Part shown: piece after piece, positions 26,501-41,500 of the stretch
Numbering within the stretch: position 1 is the stretch's first letter
Layout: each line of letters starts with the position of its first letter
NCBI GenBank assembly: GCA_946406115.1
Contig: OX291545.1
Coordinates: forward strand, 2,976,001 to 3,040,000
Source of the DNA: Apoda limacodes
Lineage: Eukaryota; Arthropoda; Insecta; Lepidoptera; Limacodidae
Length of the DNA stretch: 64,000 bases
Reading direction: 5' to 3'
Made by a program: the position numbers and the translations under genes
The notes under the pieces: model-generated
Told to the model about the DNA's origin: nothing
Database searches by the model: none
Seen by the model: only the letters and a program-made list of their open reading frames with translations

Positions 26501-29500
26501 ACCTCATTGATATTTTTTTACTCTTAATTTTTAAGGATTCAATTGTTTCTCACAAATACCTCAATGCTATTGTTTTCCATTTGTTATTGAATAAACCCAT
26601 TGCTTTCATTGGCTAACCTTGTTTTTGGCTCGGCGTACATACAATTTACTCAACTGCCTTTTGGGTAAAGGTAAACATCGTGAGAAAACCTACATACGTC
26701 ATTACATTTTCTAAAGGGTCAAAATTCGCAAGTAATTCCCCCGGTGCACAGAGTTGTAAAACACCCGAAAACCTGGCCAAAAATATTTTACTCCTTTTCA
26801 TCAGATGGGGGTCCCATGACGAGAAATGATAATTTTCTTAAAAAATATATATTATTGACGATATTGGGTGAAGGAAAAAAAAAAAAAATGTATGAAAAAA
26901 AAAATATTGCCGTATAATGCAATAAAGTTATAACTTCTTAAATACTAGATTTACAGAAATTTTAATAATAAGATATAAAAATCAAATAAAAACTAAAACG
27001 TAGGTACATAAAAAAAAATTATTTATCATCTTCTGGTATAAAGATAGATGCTGCTTCATTATAGAAAGCCTCCTAGAAAAGCTTGAAATATTTCTCTTTG
27101 GCTCATTGGTTGCCAGCAGCATTGTACAAGTTAATGTAGTAATGCGCCACATCTAAACTGAACGCAATATTTTTTTCTAAATCTGTTTTAAATCCTGACG
27201 ATATGACTTCTAAACGCGTGATGGATGCTGCTTTCACTGGGTTGGAAAAGAATCTGCGGGAGGTATTGACACTTCCACTAACTTCTTGTCCAAATTAGAG
27301 ATTTCCGTCAAGCAACTGCTGTGGACTTGCTCTAACTAATTCATGAAGCTGTTTCTTGGTCATAGATTTGAATGAATGTAAAGAGTCTGAAACAAAAACA
27401 AATATCGTTAGATAATCGCGGTCAAGGGTACTGTTTTTAGAGTTCAAATTATATTTTATGTCAATATATGTGAATGTTTTGCTACCTAGTATAATTGAAC
27501 ATATAATGAAGTTTATTTAAATATAACTATGATGCAGTTGCGATGAGTTGCATATGTTTAAAAATACCAATTTTGACAAAAATATACGGAAAAATCCAAT
27601 ATTTTTAGGCATGTAATTAGACTGCATGGTATGACATAAGTAGAGATAGGTAGATAAGAAGATCTCTTTATATAAAAACAGATAGCAAAATGTTGTACAT
27701 ACCTCGATTGATAGAATCCATGGCAATTTTGTATCTCGAAGCACTTTGAACATAAATTATGGCATGAGAAATAATGTTATTTTTACGGTTGTCGCGAACA
27801 GAGACGAGTGTTGTTAACAAGAGCTAGGTTCCGACTGCCCGTGTGGCGGACGGGGACTTGGGATCTGGTAGAAATTCTGCCTAGTGACTCGCGGACTATC
27901 AACCATTTATGAGATTAAGTTTGAAGTCTAGTAGACCATTTTGTGAAATTTGACATTTGACCAGGTTTTTGGTTGTTTTACCACTCTGTGCGGTGTTGCA
28001 AGCGTCCATGTCAGGCGGACTGTGAGCTTGTTTGCCACCTTATTGGTATAAAAAAGTCAAACAAAGATGTATGAGAAGTCCACAATCTACCCTGGGCCCG
28101 CGTGATGGATTGTGGCCCAAATTGCCCTCGGTGAGGTTAAGCCGTTTCTTAACACTGGGGACGCATGAGGCTGGTAACTACTGGTAAGGTTGTAAGGAAA
28201 TCGTGTACCTACTAATTTTGTTGAACCTACCTAATAATTTATAAAGCTCTTATTGGTTTTTTATTACTATTAGAATTCACTTTCAAAAGGACAACATTTT
28301 TTTAATTTGGAAACTAACTCGCAAACTATGCTTCCGATAGATAAAGATAATAAAAAGAACTTAAACGTATTTTTGAAGACCTATCCAACGACACCCCACA
28401 CAATAGGGTGTGCAAAAAGTTATCTTTAATTGAATCTATGGAGAGCTACCATTTCATTTTCTTATTTTACTACAAAACTATTGCGCGTGACATGGCATAT
28501 GGTTTTACAAAAAACTTGTATTTAAAAAAAGTCTATGAGCATCGGTAAAACGTGCGTATATATCACTCAAGTTTACAATCACTACTGCCTTTTAGTGGCT
28601 GATTTATTAATGTTCTAATATTTTTACGTTAATTACGAGTTTCAAAACGTACCAGCATTGATTTAAACGAAACTTTCTATTTTTATTGAATCCTCATATT
28701 TCGTTTTGATCAATAATTGCCTGTGTGTCTGTGCTTTTGGCTTTAATATCAAATGTAACCAAAATACTAGCAGATTAAAGTGTTTGATTTATTGCTTAAT
28801 AATCCTTTCACTATTTTGTCCATTTAGTATTTGCAGAGATTATCCCCTACATAAAAACAAATAAATTTTACCACTTTTTAATATTAGTATAGATAAAAAC
28901 TAATGCATGTGTATGTTGTTGGCTTCTTTAAAAAGACGAAAAGCACGAAGACGGCTACGATAAACAAATATTGAGTTGCTTGTTTAGATAATGTACTGCC
29001 TGGTTGAGGCTGACTGTTTGTAGTATGGTTGATGAGGATTCCTTTTCATCATAATGTGAAAGTTCCTAACTTTTTGGGATTCTGCATCCTCATTGGATTT
29101 ATAAATTCCTCTTACTCTTCCTCATTTTTAAAAGGAATTTATTAGCAGTGTGATAACGTTAGTTTACTTCATGCTCGCACCGTACGAAATGTCATTGCCC
29201 GCTACATTTATGTTGTTAAAAAATAGAAATATGTATTTATCTTCTTTGTCAAGATTTTTTCTCTTCCACATCCTCTTCCTCATCCTTAACGTGTATTTCT
29301 AATTCTTCCTCATCTGCATCCTCTTCCTCGTAACTATTTTCTCATCAACACTTGTTTGTAGTCAGTGTGAAAATCTTTTGAGGATTTGAAGTTGTAGTTG
29401 TAGATTAGATTTAGTCGCTTCACAGTTTGTGTTTTCTCTTATATTAATTGCTTTGTAGCACGTGACACCTATCCATTTTGAATTGCTGCTAATTTCACGA

Positions 29501-32500
29501 AACCCTGATAAGAACGCTGGCAGATATGATGTTTACATTACCTTTTTCCGACATCATGGGATTCTTACCATGATTTTTTAAAGGTTGAAGCTCACGATAC
29601 TTCGATACTGTAAGAAGTACCATAATCACAGGGTGACTTATAATCACCATGCTGTTACAATTACCACTACGCGATCACGATAAGATCCCGTAAATATATG
29701 TTAAAATAATCTTATAATAGAATCTGTAAAAAAAAATTGACTTGGTTGTAAGAGGTGAACCAGGCCTTCAAATACCATTTTAAATGTCTATCTATCACGA
29801 TAATAATGAATATTGCCTTGCCAATTTTATCGTACCTATATACATTATAATTTTAAAAATAGAAAAACGTAATTAAAATTATGTAATTGACTGGTTTCAT
29901 AGTTTCTTACGTTGACGTCGACAGTGCATTAAGGTTGAGGACTCCTGTTCCACCTGGTGCAACACATTTGCTGGCGTCCCGCAAGGTGGCGTGTTGTCGC
30001 CTCTTTTTTTTTTGCGATTTTCATTACGTCTTTCTCTTTCGTCTTTAATATCTTCTTTCTACCATCTTTATGCAGACGATATCCAAATTTATGTTCTGGT
30101 TACTGTAAAAGAGCTTGATAAAACTGTCGAAGCAATAAACCTAGACCTAGCTCGTATAACTGATTGTTATGGCCTAAAACTAAATCCTTGCAAAACGCAA
30201 ACAATAGTTCTGGGGAGCTCAAGACTAATTGCTAAAATAATATTTGGATAACCTACCAAAAATCCACCTAAACGGAGTATTTGTACCTTATAGTAGTAGC
30301 GTTAAAAACTTAGGCGTTATATTTGATCAGTCTTTGACCTGGATACCTCAGATTAAGAAAATCAGCAAAAAAATGTTTGCTACATCAAAATTACCTATCT
30401 CCACAAAAATTGCTCTTGCCAAATCTTTACTCTTTCCAATTCTCGACTATGCTGATGCTACGAGTAGCTATCCAGATCTTAGTGAGGAGCAACTTACTAA
30501 ACTTGAGCGACTTCAAAATTTATGCGTCAGATTTATATTTGGCCTACGCAAATTCGATCACATTTCCGAGTTCCGATCAAAGCTCAAGTGGCTCCCAATT
30601 TGATCTCGCGGAAGTACACATATTTTATTTCTTCTGTACAATGTGCTGTTAATCGGTTAACACCTTATTATCTCAATCAACAATTTCAATTCTATGGTTC
30701 TCCAATAACTCGAGATTCGACTAATTTATTATTAAAAACGCCAACACATCACTTACACTCATATAGCAACTCTTTTGTTGTAAAAGCAATCAGACTTTGA
30801 AACTTTTTACCAGTGTAGATACAACAAGCTCAATCATTGAGACTTTTCAAAAAACATACATTATCACATTTCTTAAAATTCTTAAGCTGTTCGCTTATTT
30901 AAGTATTTGTATATATTTTATTTATTTTTTTATATAGGAATGTATGTATATGTATCTATATACATTAATTTATTTATTAAATATTTTTTCTAAAGTATTA
31001 TATATTTATATATACTATGTATGTATTTATAATTTTTAAATCTCGTCCTTGAGATATGAATTTTATTTTTATTAACCTTATTGAATTTTCTCTCTACCCA
31101 AATGTTGTCTGGAAGAAATCGCTTAGTTAGCGATAAGATAGCCGTATTGTTTTTTTCTATTTTATATGTCTTAATGCATATGTCTTACTTACTGTGCAAT
31201 AAAGAATATTATTGTTATAATGTCATCCCTCCATATTAATTCATCTTTACGAATCACAAACTTTCAATTTCTCAAACATCAATAATTATTTAAAACATAA
31301 TTTTTTTGATTCAGATCAGTACTTACACCGTTTTATCAACCTTAATCTTTATTGGGAAGATTGTTTCATAAAACTGTTACGAAGTCATTGGTTTCATTTG
31401 CTTGCTCGTACACTTTTTTCCGTTTATTGTAATTACCCTATAATTGCATATTCTTGCATTCTGACCATTCTACTCATTTGTGACTAAAACCCCTAAAGTG
31501 AACTTATTGCTAGCTTGCGTTTAGTTGATGTGTGGGTAACAGTTCACGGCACGCAGAGCAGCCGGGCCAGCCTCGTGTTCCCGTCCCTACCCTTCGCGAG
31601 GAAGCCGCCTTTTCAGGATGACGCTATCGCAAGTGAGTTGATTTATTCAAGTGTATACATAAAAATATGTGTTAGTCCAATACATATATTATACAGAGTT
31701 AGACACGGTGGTCGGATTTGAATTTAAAATCTAGAACATATTAAATTCAACCAACAGTTTGAATTCCAACATTTTGAAGGTTATTTGTATATAATTTAGA
31801 TTATGGTACCCTGAAAGAAGACCTACCCACAGTGGGCTCAAACCCTTCGCTGTACTCGCCGCACGGAAGTGACGAGAACATAAAGAACGATCGTGCCAGA
31901 GAAGATCTCTACCAATGGATGGCCAAGCAAGAACCCATTAAAGTTGTAAGTTTTTCTACATAATTGAAATATAATATTATCAATAATATGATTTTGACTT
32001 TCACTTTGAAAATGTTGGGTATAGTGAACGAAGCATGAAAGTAGAATTAGTCCTGCAGAAATAACAGCATTGACAGTATGGGTGGTTTGGCTCTAAATGA
32101 TAAGAAATAGTGTGATACGGGAGCGTTGCGGTGTGAAAGAAAGTGTGGTGACAAAGATTGAGAAAGGTATATTCAAATGGTCTGTGCATGTTGAAAGGAT
32201 GAATGACAATATGATGCACAAAACAAATTTATGAGACCGAAAGTGATTGGAAGGGTCGGTAGAGGCACGGCTTGGTGAACGTGTCTCGATCAAAATGGAT
32301 CCGTTCTTAGAAAAGGCGAGGTCAAGAGTACTTTAAACCATCGAATGAAAGCAGTTTGCGTGCCAGGATCGTAGTAAGTGGCAGTCTTTGGTCTCTGCCT
32401 ACCCCTCTGAGAAACAGGCGTGATGTTTATATGTATGTATTTCTTTGAAAGGTTTTGTAAGCAAGAATGTGTTGTTCATTGGATTAAAAGACCGATTTGA

Positions 32501-35500
32501 CCGACACTAAATAAACATAAATATTAAGTAACAACACTAATCCGTTAAAAAACCTCTAAACTCAGTAAGTACGTAGTAATTCGTTTATAAGTTTAGAGGG
32601 TTTGTGGCATGATAGACAAATTCTATAAAAAAAGAAAAAATAGGTTTAACGACTTCAGTTTGTATGTATTGAAAGAGTAATGACAAGCTGGTGTGTGTGA
32701 TACAGGAACCGAAAAGCAAAAAGCCGGTAGTTGTGGGGTCTAAGATGATGATGACAGCGCTACCGGCGTGCAGCCTGTATCCACTGCAGGGCTCGCTAAT
32801 GCTGCTCGACGCCCATCTCGTCTTCCAGCCGCTGCTCGCCGCGCTCGGTGTTTCGCCGCACCAGGTCGCGCAAGGTGTGTGGAAAACGACACGCTTCATT
32901 CTTCGAATTCATTGTGGAATTTCACAATTGTGGAAGAAAACGTATTGGCCACCAAAGCCGCCTACGGCCTGTATTTTACTGAGAAATTTAAAAGACATAA
33001 CATTACCTAACTAGTGTGATAGATAAAATTTGAAATAGAATACACCAAAAAATTGTGCGATATGAGGCACTTTACCGCCCGCGTCAAATTCGGTTATCGG
33101 CGAGGAAATCCTACGGCAACTCCTTAATTATAGTAAGTGTTTGCTATAGCAAGCGCTAGCCGCAGCGTTAGTTCTTCAACACGGAAGTCAGTTTTAGTTA
33201 TTCCGCTTAATTAGTTGCTTCGTAGCAAAGCAACAACAAACAAACAGACTTATTAGTAAGGATTTCATTATCCGCCAAGCCCATTAACTCGATTATATGT
33301 GAAGCTTAGATGGAGAAAGACTATCCTGTCTTGTTGAGTAAACCAAAGCGATGCGGTATTACTACGCAAAGCTCGATCAACTTAGGTAACCTTCGGTAGG
33401 TGAGTCGAGTCGCGGCGGCGGCAACGAGGGCGTCGGCGCGTCGGCTGCGCTGGAGTCGCTGGGCTCGCGGCTGTCGCTGCAGACGTGGGTAGACGCACTG
33501 CGGATCGACATCGTCGTAGGCGAGCTGGCGCCGCGTGACCCAAGACACCATGCCAAGGGGAAGGGTGTGTATCACTGCCTTACATAACACATCAGGCTGC
33601 CAAAGCTATTTCAGTCAGTCTGATGACAATATAAAAAAATTCAGACTTGTTACTTAATTAGTTAATTAGTTGGACTTATGTTTTCCGCACTTAGCCTCAT
33701 AAATGAGCCATTGTACGTGGGTACCCAATACATGTCGTTGGTTACTAATACCATCCCAGCTCCATCCAGAAATCTGATGTTATTCAGCGCCTGTCTTATG
33801 GTTTGTGGATTCTTAAGGAGCTTTGTCCGTTGGTCGCTCACGCTTTTGCAATGAAGGACCACGTGAGACGGTCTCCTCGGCTTCTATACAGCTCCTGCAC
33901 AGAGGACTGTCAGTAACACCGATGTTGAAAAAGTGTTTACACATGCTCTGAAAGAACCTTCATGCATAGTCAAAAATAGGGTTGCTGAGATTATTACTTT
34001 CTTGGCCATTTAGAGGCAAAAAAAAGTAATGTTAAAAAAAACCACTTTCTATTTTAATGCTGACGAAAATACTTAATAATTTCCTTTTATTTGGTACAGT
34101 GCCATCTGTGATTATAAAAGTGAATTATCATTTGTTAAGTAATTAAAACTTTGATTAATTATATTTTATTATCCTCGCATTTGTAGTGTAAAGAACTATG
34201 TTATCATTCGAGTGAAAATACAATTCACTCAGCTCCGCTTCGGACCTCAAACTACACCCTCATCGGTAAACGCTCACTTTCACCTCTCGGTGAACAATGT
34301 ACTATTGTTTAGCGAGCAGTGACCGGTTATTATGCCAACTAGGTAGCGTAGGTTTTTCCAACAATTTTTTATAGTTTGTGCGACAGATTTGCGTCCAAGA
34401 ATGTAAGAACATTCTTGGTTTGTTTGCAGTCCGTTTGTTCTGCCCACTGTTTGTTGTGTAGTTGTAAGGTTCTGTCACGAAGTTGAGTTGGGGGAATGGT
34501 ATCGGTACAATTTGTTGGGGTCTTCAACTGATCCGCCGCATATCCACGTATCCTTTGAAGAGTAACCCGGTTCTTCAATGCAATTTTTTGCAGTTCACAG
34601 TGACACTCCAGGATTAGTCCACTGTTAATGCGGTTGTTGTTGAGAGCTTGTAACACAGCGGCACTGTCTCTAGACAGGACCGCTGTTGCAGCTCGGGTAA
34701 TCCCAACACATTCTGCTTGGAAGATGGTGTTGAGTGCACCCAAGCTCGTTGATATGTTGATGTTCAGGTCATGGCAGAATACCCCTGCGCCCGTCCCTGA
34801 TTCTGTTTCGGAGCCATCGGTGTAGATCTTAACTTCATGGATGCCAGGGCTATCCTTTTCTTCCTCATGAAGCTGAAAACGGTATCTTTTGTCGAAGACA
34901 AAGGTTTTCGGGATGATGTCACATGTCGCCTCTATCATCGGAAGCTCGTTGCCTATTGCCTCCTTGAGACGTGCATGAATGATTCTGTTGTCCCGTTTCC
35001 AGAGCCCTACTTTGTCAAGTCGTATGGCTGCTTCTTGTTGTACTACAAGATGAAGGGGTCTGAGGGTGTTTTGGATCTGGACTTATTTACTTATTGCAGA
35101 GTACTTTTCAGTGCTAATTTGTCTTGTGTATCAAAACCATGTCGTATTTAAATCAAAGATCCTTTAAACGCTTTTCGTATTGTTATGCAGGTAACGTTGG
35201 TCATTCGGACATGTCAGAGACGCCGGCGTTCCTCTGCGAGAAGGTATCGGTAGACGTGGAGGTGCGGCGCGTGGCTGACATGGCGGTTGACGACCTCATC
35301 CGGAGACAGAACGTGCTCTACATCTCTCGCGGACAACTCAAGAAGCACATCAGCACCATGCTGAACGTCAACGTCAGCGTACGGTTCATCTCGCAGCAGG
35401 TAACATGGTGCACTCTTACTCTATCTTTAGCTGAGCGAAGGTTCCGTGTACCATTTTTATTAGTGCCAAGCGTTCTAAATCTGCGTGATTAAATTCTATT

Positions 35501-38500
35501 TGAATAACAGTTAGTCCTAATTGGGTCAATGACCACTCAACGGAGTGTGAGCTTTGTTATTGTCATATCCCATCTGCATTTGCAGCATGGTGCGTAGCAT
35601 AGTTTAATTTTGATAATAAATATTAATGTTAATATTATAAATTGAGTTATATTTGATAAAGATTTTTATATCTTCGAACTACATGCAAAATTACACATTT
35701 TCTTTAACGATCTGTTACCTCGTATGTTTCAGGTGAACATGCCCCTCTTGCGGCTGTTACACCAGATTAGCAACATGTACCAGAACGTAAAAGACACACA
35801 GGTGGAGCTCCGGACTCAGTCCAAGATATCGCAGCGACAGAACAAGCACACCTCCTCCTCAGGTCAGTCACAAGGTAAATACAGAAGTAAAATTACTAGT
35901 AATAACATATTTTTAAAAATTACTAAAATATTTGTTCAATAGTATAATATTCTATGCTTATTTCATGTTAGTCTGTACTTGTGATGTCTCTCTGTGTTAC
36001 GAAGGCATATTCTCGAATTGTATGTACTTTACATTTCAAAAGACTAGTTTTAATACAATAAGTTGTTTTGTAGTACATAGGTAAGACTTACGCTACAATA
36101 ACGTGGTCTCTAACTGTTGGGTTTCATGTGCATATTTATGTTCGTCTATAAAGATGTGTAGCGTGAATGATGCATATATTCATGCACACAGTATTAGCAA
36201 TATCTGCCTATTATAATCGACTGCAATAATTATACCAACCAAATCGCCAAAAGTGTTATCATCAGGGTTTAGCAATAGCTTATAGTTTTATTTTTATTTT
36301 ATGGTCCATAAAAACTACTTTAACAATTGTGTATGTTGTCTCTCAGTGTCGGACTTTCGAGAGAATCTTGTAAGCGTGACGTCGTTGGAAAAAGACAGTC
36401 AGTGTGGCAGCGAGCTGGAGCACAAGTGGGAGGCGAACCCCGCGCCCGCGCCGCAGTCGCCCGGCCCCAAGCCCCGCACGAGGCCCCAATCCTTTGCGCA
36501 GAAGCTGCGCTCTACCGGGAAAACTGTTAAAGGAAAACTAGGTAACTTCAAACGTCCCTTAATCTTAAATTTATCTGTTATATAATCTTGCATATCTTTT
36601 TTTTTTAATTTTAATTAGATTTGTAGATTTTATTCCAATAATTGCAAATTGAGTATCATTTGTTGGCACAGCGGCAGGTTACAGCTCTCTGAACGAGGGT
36701 GCCCATACTCCGATGTTAGCGGCTCCTCTCCCTCTGGAGGGCGCTGCTCCTGCTGCTGCCCCCCCGCTGCCCCCTTCCCCTGACGCGCCGGACGGCAGCC
36801 TGGCGCCGCGCTGCTGGCGCACCGTCTACCTGCTACTGGATCTCTACGCTAACATGCCCGACGCTGAAACTATCACGCACAGGTTTCACATTGTTGCTTA
36901 CATTAATTACAAGGAATACTTAACTATCTATATTATCTATTTGGCAGGCAATTAAACATAACTTTATATTTTTTGAAAGTAACCAGGGCGTTGTAATTTT
37001 ATGATATTTTTTTTTAAATTTCGTTATTCTGCCAGATTCATTCTCTAAACTTATAAGTATTCTATTAAAATGTAAGTTAAGCCAGTGCAACTGTCGCAAC
37101 TTTAATAATATTATGTAAAAAAGCTACATTTTACAAGATTTTAATCCGAAAGGCAAATTCGTTGATTTGAAATGTTTGTTTTAGGTTCTCCGTAAGTACA
37201 GAACTGCCAGAGCAACCGCGAGCCGGACCGCGAGTGGTGCGGCCGAGCTCTCGCGAACAGAACACGAGCAACTCCTCGTCCAGCGCCGCCGGCATGGGGA
37301 TCGTCGTAGTCGGTGTCGCCAGGTACTGCAACACAATACGCACTCATATTTTTCATAATATTTAAACAGACTCATAAAAGATTAGTTTTGCATTCTTTTT
37401 CAAAATATTATTTTTCTGATGTGTCAGTCTTTTAAAATTCAATGCACGTATATCATATTACTAGAGTGTTTTAAATATTGTTTTGTAGTAATAATAGATA
37501 TTTGCGTTTCTAAATTGGTTTTATTTTAACTTGGGTTGCTTGGGTGTAAATATTTTGTCACTAGTTCTTTGCTGCAACTTGAAGTAACATCAACTAAAAG
37601 TTCTAAAGCACTATTTGAATTAAAATTAACAATTTCAATTTTAATCCAATAAGTTGTAATGTTACTGTGGTACTGTAACAATTGATATTGTTGAATATGA
37701 ATTGATTTGAAGAGCCAACACGTTGCACGTCTTAGGATACACCGCACGCGCGTGCTGGCGTCATTGTCCGGGCTAAAGCTGGAGGGTGAGATGACGTCAC
37801 TGCAAGGCTCCGCGTCAGCGTCCCGTTCGCGACAGTGGACGCTCTCCGGGAACCTCGGGCGCACCACTATCGTGCTGCTCGAGGGGAAGCCGCCCAACCA
37901 ACAGTCAGTATACATCTATATAAATATATCGGAAAATATTTTGAGTTTTAGATTTTTTATATATGTTTAATTACGTAGGTAGTCGCAAAATGTTGTTTCT
38001 TTTGTGAACGTGTAAAGATATATTTGGTAATGAGAAATGTCAAAAGGTTATACCAGAAAAGCTACATATCTTTTTTTCCAGAATTGTTTGTTGTAAAAAA
38101 ATTGACAATATGCTTAATAAATTTTGTGAAAACGGTAGTTTCCTACATAGTTATGTGTTTTGATATCTCTTGTTTTTAAAGGTTTTTTAAACATGTTGTG
38201 TTGTGTAGGACGGTGGTTCGTGTGGGCGTGGGCAAGTCGGCGGCGGGGTACTGGTGGGAGGGGGGTCGCTCGGGCGCCACCGCGCTCGCCACGATCGGAG
38301 GCGTACGTGTGGAGCTCCCGCAGCACCCTGTCGCGCTGCACGGCGTAATGACGCGCTCCAGCCGACAGCTCTCCTCCACCCTACAGGTACGAAATAGTAT
38401 GACACTGCGTAACATAATGTAGGTCATAAAGCTACGGTTTCTGAATTCATTATTGAGGATTTACGGCCTATGCCGTAGATAAAATAAGTAATATCTTGAT

Positions 38501-41500
38501 AGTATAGTTGGTTGCATCATTATAATAAAAAAAAATACGATTTAAAGGAGCTTTCCAGAACCATTTGAATAAAAATATTTTGACATTTTGTCACTTGCCG
38601 GTACAACACTTCCCGGCACGTAAGACTACCGCTGACCTTAAATGCGCAACATTAATTTTTTTGGTGAGTTTGATGTAGGGGGGGTTGGGTGCGATGGGTT
38701 CACTACCTTTCAAAACATCATCACTAGGTAGAGTTGTGTCTCTAAAATCTGGCAACTAGTTCAAGAAGCCTGAAAACCCCAGATTTTGGAGCTTGAGCCC
38801 GGATATGACAACATTGTCAACAGTTCCTTGTTTTAAGTTACTCAGAAAATCAAAAAATGTACACTAAATTTAGTCTTAAGGAACGCAACGTTCTAAGCAA
38901 ACGAACGAAAAGAAAATAACGATATACAAACGAAATTATCATGCCAGTGTATTGTAGTATTAATTTTTTATTTAGCATTGTGTGGCGTGCCGGCACACAC
39001 ATATACCTATAGTGGTAATATTATTTATTAATGGTATAAAGATTGTGTGGTTTATTTGTCGGCAGGAGCTGGGCGTGACGCGGACATCGTCTCGTCTGTC
39101 ACGCGGTGCGGGCGCGGGGGGCGACGAGGAGGATGGCACGCCGCCCCCCGCGCCGCCGCGACCACCGCAATCACCCACGCCCGCGCCCCACCCGCTTCTC
39201 AACCCGCTGCATCTACAGTTCTCACTCAATCTATTGGTGACTATAATATTTTATTCTTATGTTTCAAAAGTTACCTGGATGTTACGGTCGCGGTCAGAAA
39301 ATGTTGACCAGTTTTGAAATTAGATTCTATATCACAATTTTTTCACTAAGTTTAAAATGCCATATCAAATTACTTATTACCTTTCAAAAGCTATTACGCA
39401 TCGAGAAAAACAACGAGAATTATTGATCACTTTTTGATAATTAAAACTTATTTCTTTATTTGTTGAAATGACATTTATCAAAAAATATTGTTTGAATGTC
39501 GTTTTGACAAGAGTAAAATTTCACAATAGATTTTTTCATAACGACTTAAAAAAGGCAAGTGTAACCCTGGAGCAAAGGGCTGAAATAATATTTCTCTACA
39601 AAGATGGACAAAGTATTAGTGCTACATCACGAGAACTCAATAAATTGCGATTCACTGTGAGGTTTTGGATTAGGCGTCACGGCGAAGAAGGGCAAATAAC
39701 AGATCATAGAAATAATTCAGGACGACGACCTATACTAACTGCCGCGCAAATCACAGAAATGATTCGTCGTTACGAAGAGAATGGTTTCACACAGACTAGT
39801 TATTTTGTTGCTTTATATGATGTGAGGGCTCGGACGATCCGACGAGCTTTGCACAATGTTGGACTACACTACAGACACCATGTTATTAAAGTGGAGCTGA
39901 AACCTCACCACAAAACACCCCGGCTTATCTTTGCGCGACAACATCTCGATTTTGATTGGTCGAATACTATATTTACCGATGAAAAAACTTTTAAATCCAG
40001 CCAAATCGGAAGATCAACTTTATGCCGCTACAATCGAACTCGGCATGATTAAGTGTCAGGTCGCATTACAGTAAACTTATGGGGGTGGATGAGCCTTGAC
40101 GGCGTCGGAGAACTGGCGTCGTTAGAGAATAGGTGTACGGCCATTAATTATGTGTCGCTTTTAGAAGAAGTGATGCTGGCTACTGTGCGCGTAGTGTAGC
40201 CTGCAACAGAATTCCCACACATTACTTACGTTCAAGATAATGCACGGATACACACGGCCCGTGCTAATTTGGCGTGGTTCAACCTGCACCGTGACATTCG
40301 TCCCATTTAATGGCCCGCTTGGTCTGCTGATTTAAACCCTATTGAAAATTTATGGGGGCTTATGGTTCAACGTAAGGACTGTCAAAATGAAAGAAACCCT
40401 CAAGTATGGGATGATATCAGAGGTACTGATCTATGCGCGCGTCTTGTTGCATCTATGCGAGTTAGACTATGTTCCGTCATAGCTGCGGAGTGAGGTTATA
40501 CTAGATATTAAATAAAGATTTTCGAAGTGTCTATTTTATTATTTCTTCATATTCTTGTTTAAAGAACTAAAATATTAGTTTTTTCAAAGAAGGTTTTCTA
40601 TATATCAAAACTTGATAGTAGTCAGTCCATCTCCTAGAGCAGAGATGGCGAACCCATAGCAATTCTGGCACGCTATTTATGAAATTTCTATTTTCACCTA
40701 CGTATGCTGGCAAGTCATTTTTAGAAATGAACGCTAGTTTAGCTTCCATTCTGCTTACAAACAAAGAACGACCCTTTTGTGAGATTTTTAGCACCTAATT
40801 TGCAACAGCAGAAATCACACTTTTTTTTAATTTGAATGTAAATATTAAACATTTCGAGCTGCAAGTATCTTAAAAGCTTTAAGTTAATTTTTCTCCATTA
40901 TTATTAAGTAACAAAGATTTTTTGACGGCACGTCATAGGTACAGTATTGTTTTTTTGACGGCACGTCATAGGTACAGTATTGTTGTTTTCATATAAAATG
41001 GCACATTCATTAATAAAGGTTCGCCATCCGGCATCCCTGTCCTAGAGCGATTGATTGTCATATTAGAAAAAAGATAATCTATGGTCAATCAAATTATTAT
41101 GAAATAGACATTTAGAACTTGTGACTTAAATGTGTGCTTGCAATTGTGATCCTTAAGGTGGTAAACATTTTCTGACCGCGACCGTACATACAAAATAATT
41201 TACAAAAAAATATTTACAACTAATCTTAAAATTTACAACCTTTATTTTGGGCTGATAGGCTGATAGTGTGTATGTGACAATTAATAAAACAAAACTAAAA
41301 AAATCGGCCAAGTGCGAGTCGGACTCGCGCACAAAGGGTTCCGTACCATTATCTATAAAAACGGCAGAAAATCACGTTTGTTGTATGGGGGGAGCCCCGC
41401 TTAAATATTTGTTTTATTTTAATTTTATTATTTATTTTTGAAGTGAATATATAACTAAATATTCTGTGAATATTTCAAGCGTCTACCTCTTGCCGTTATC

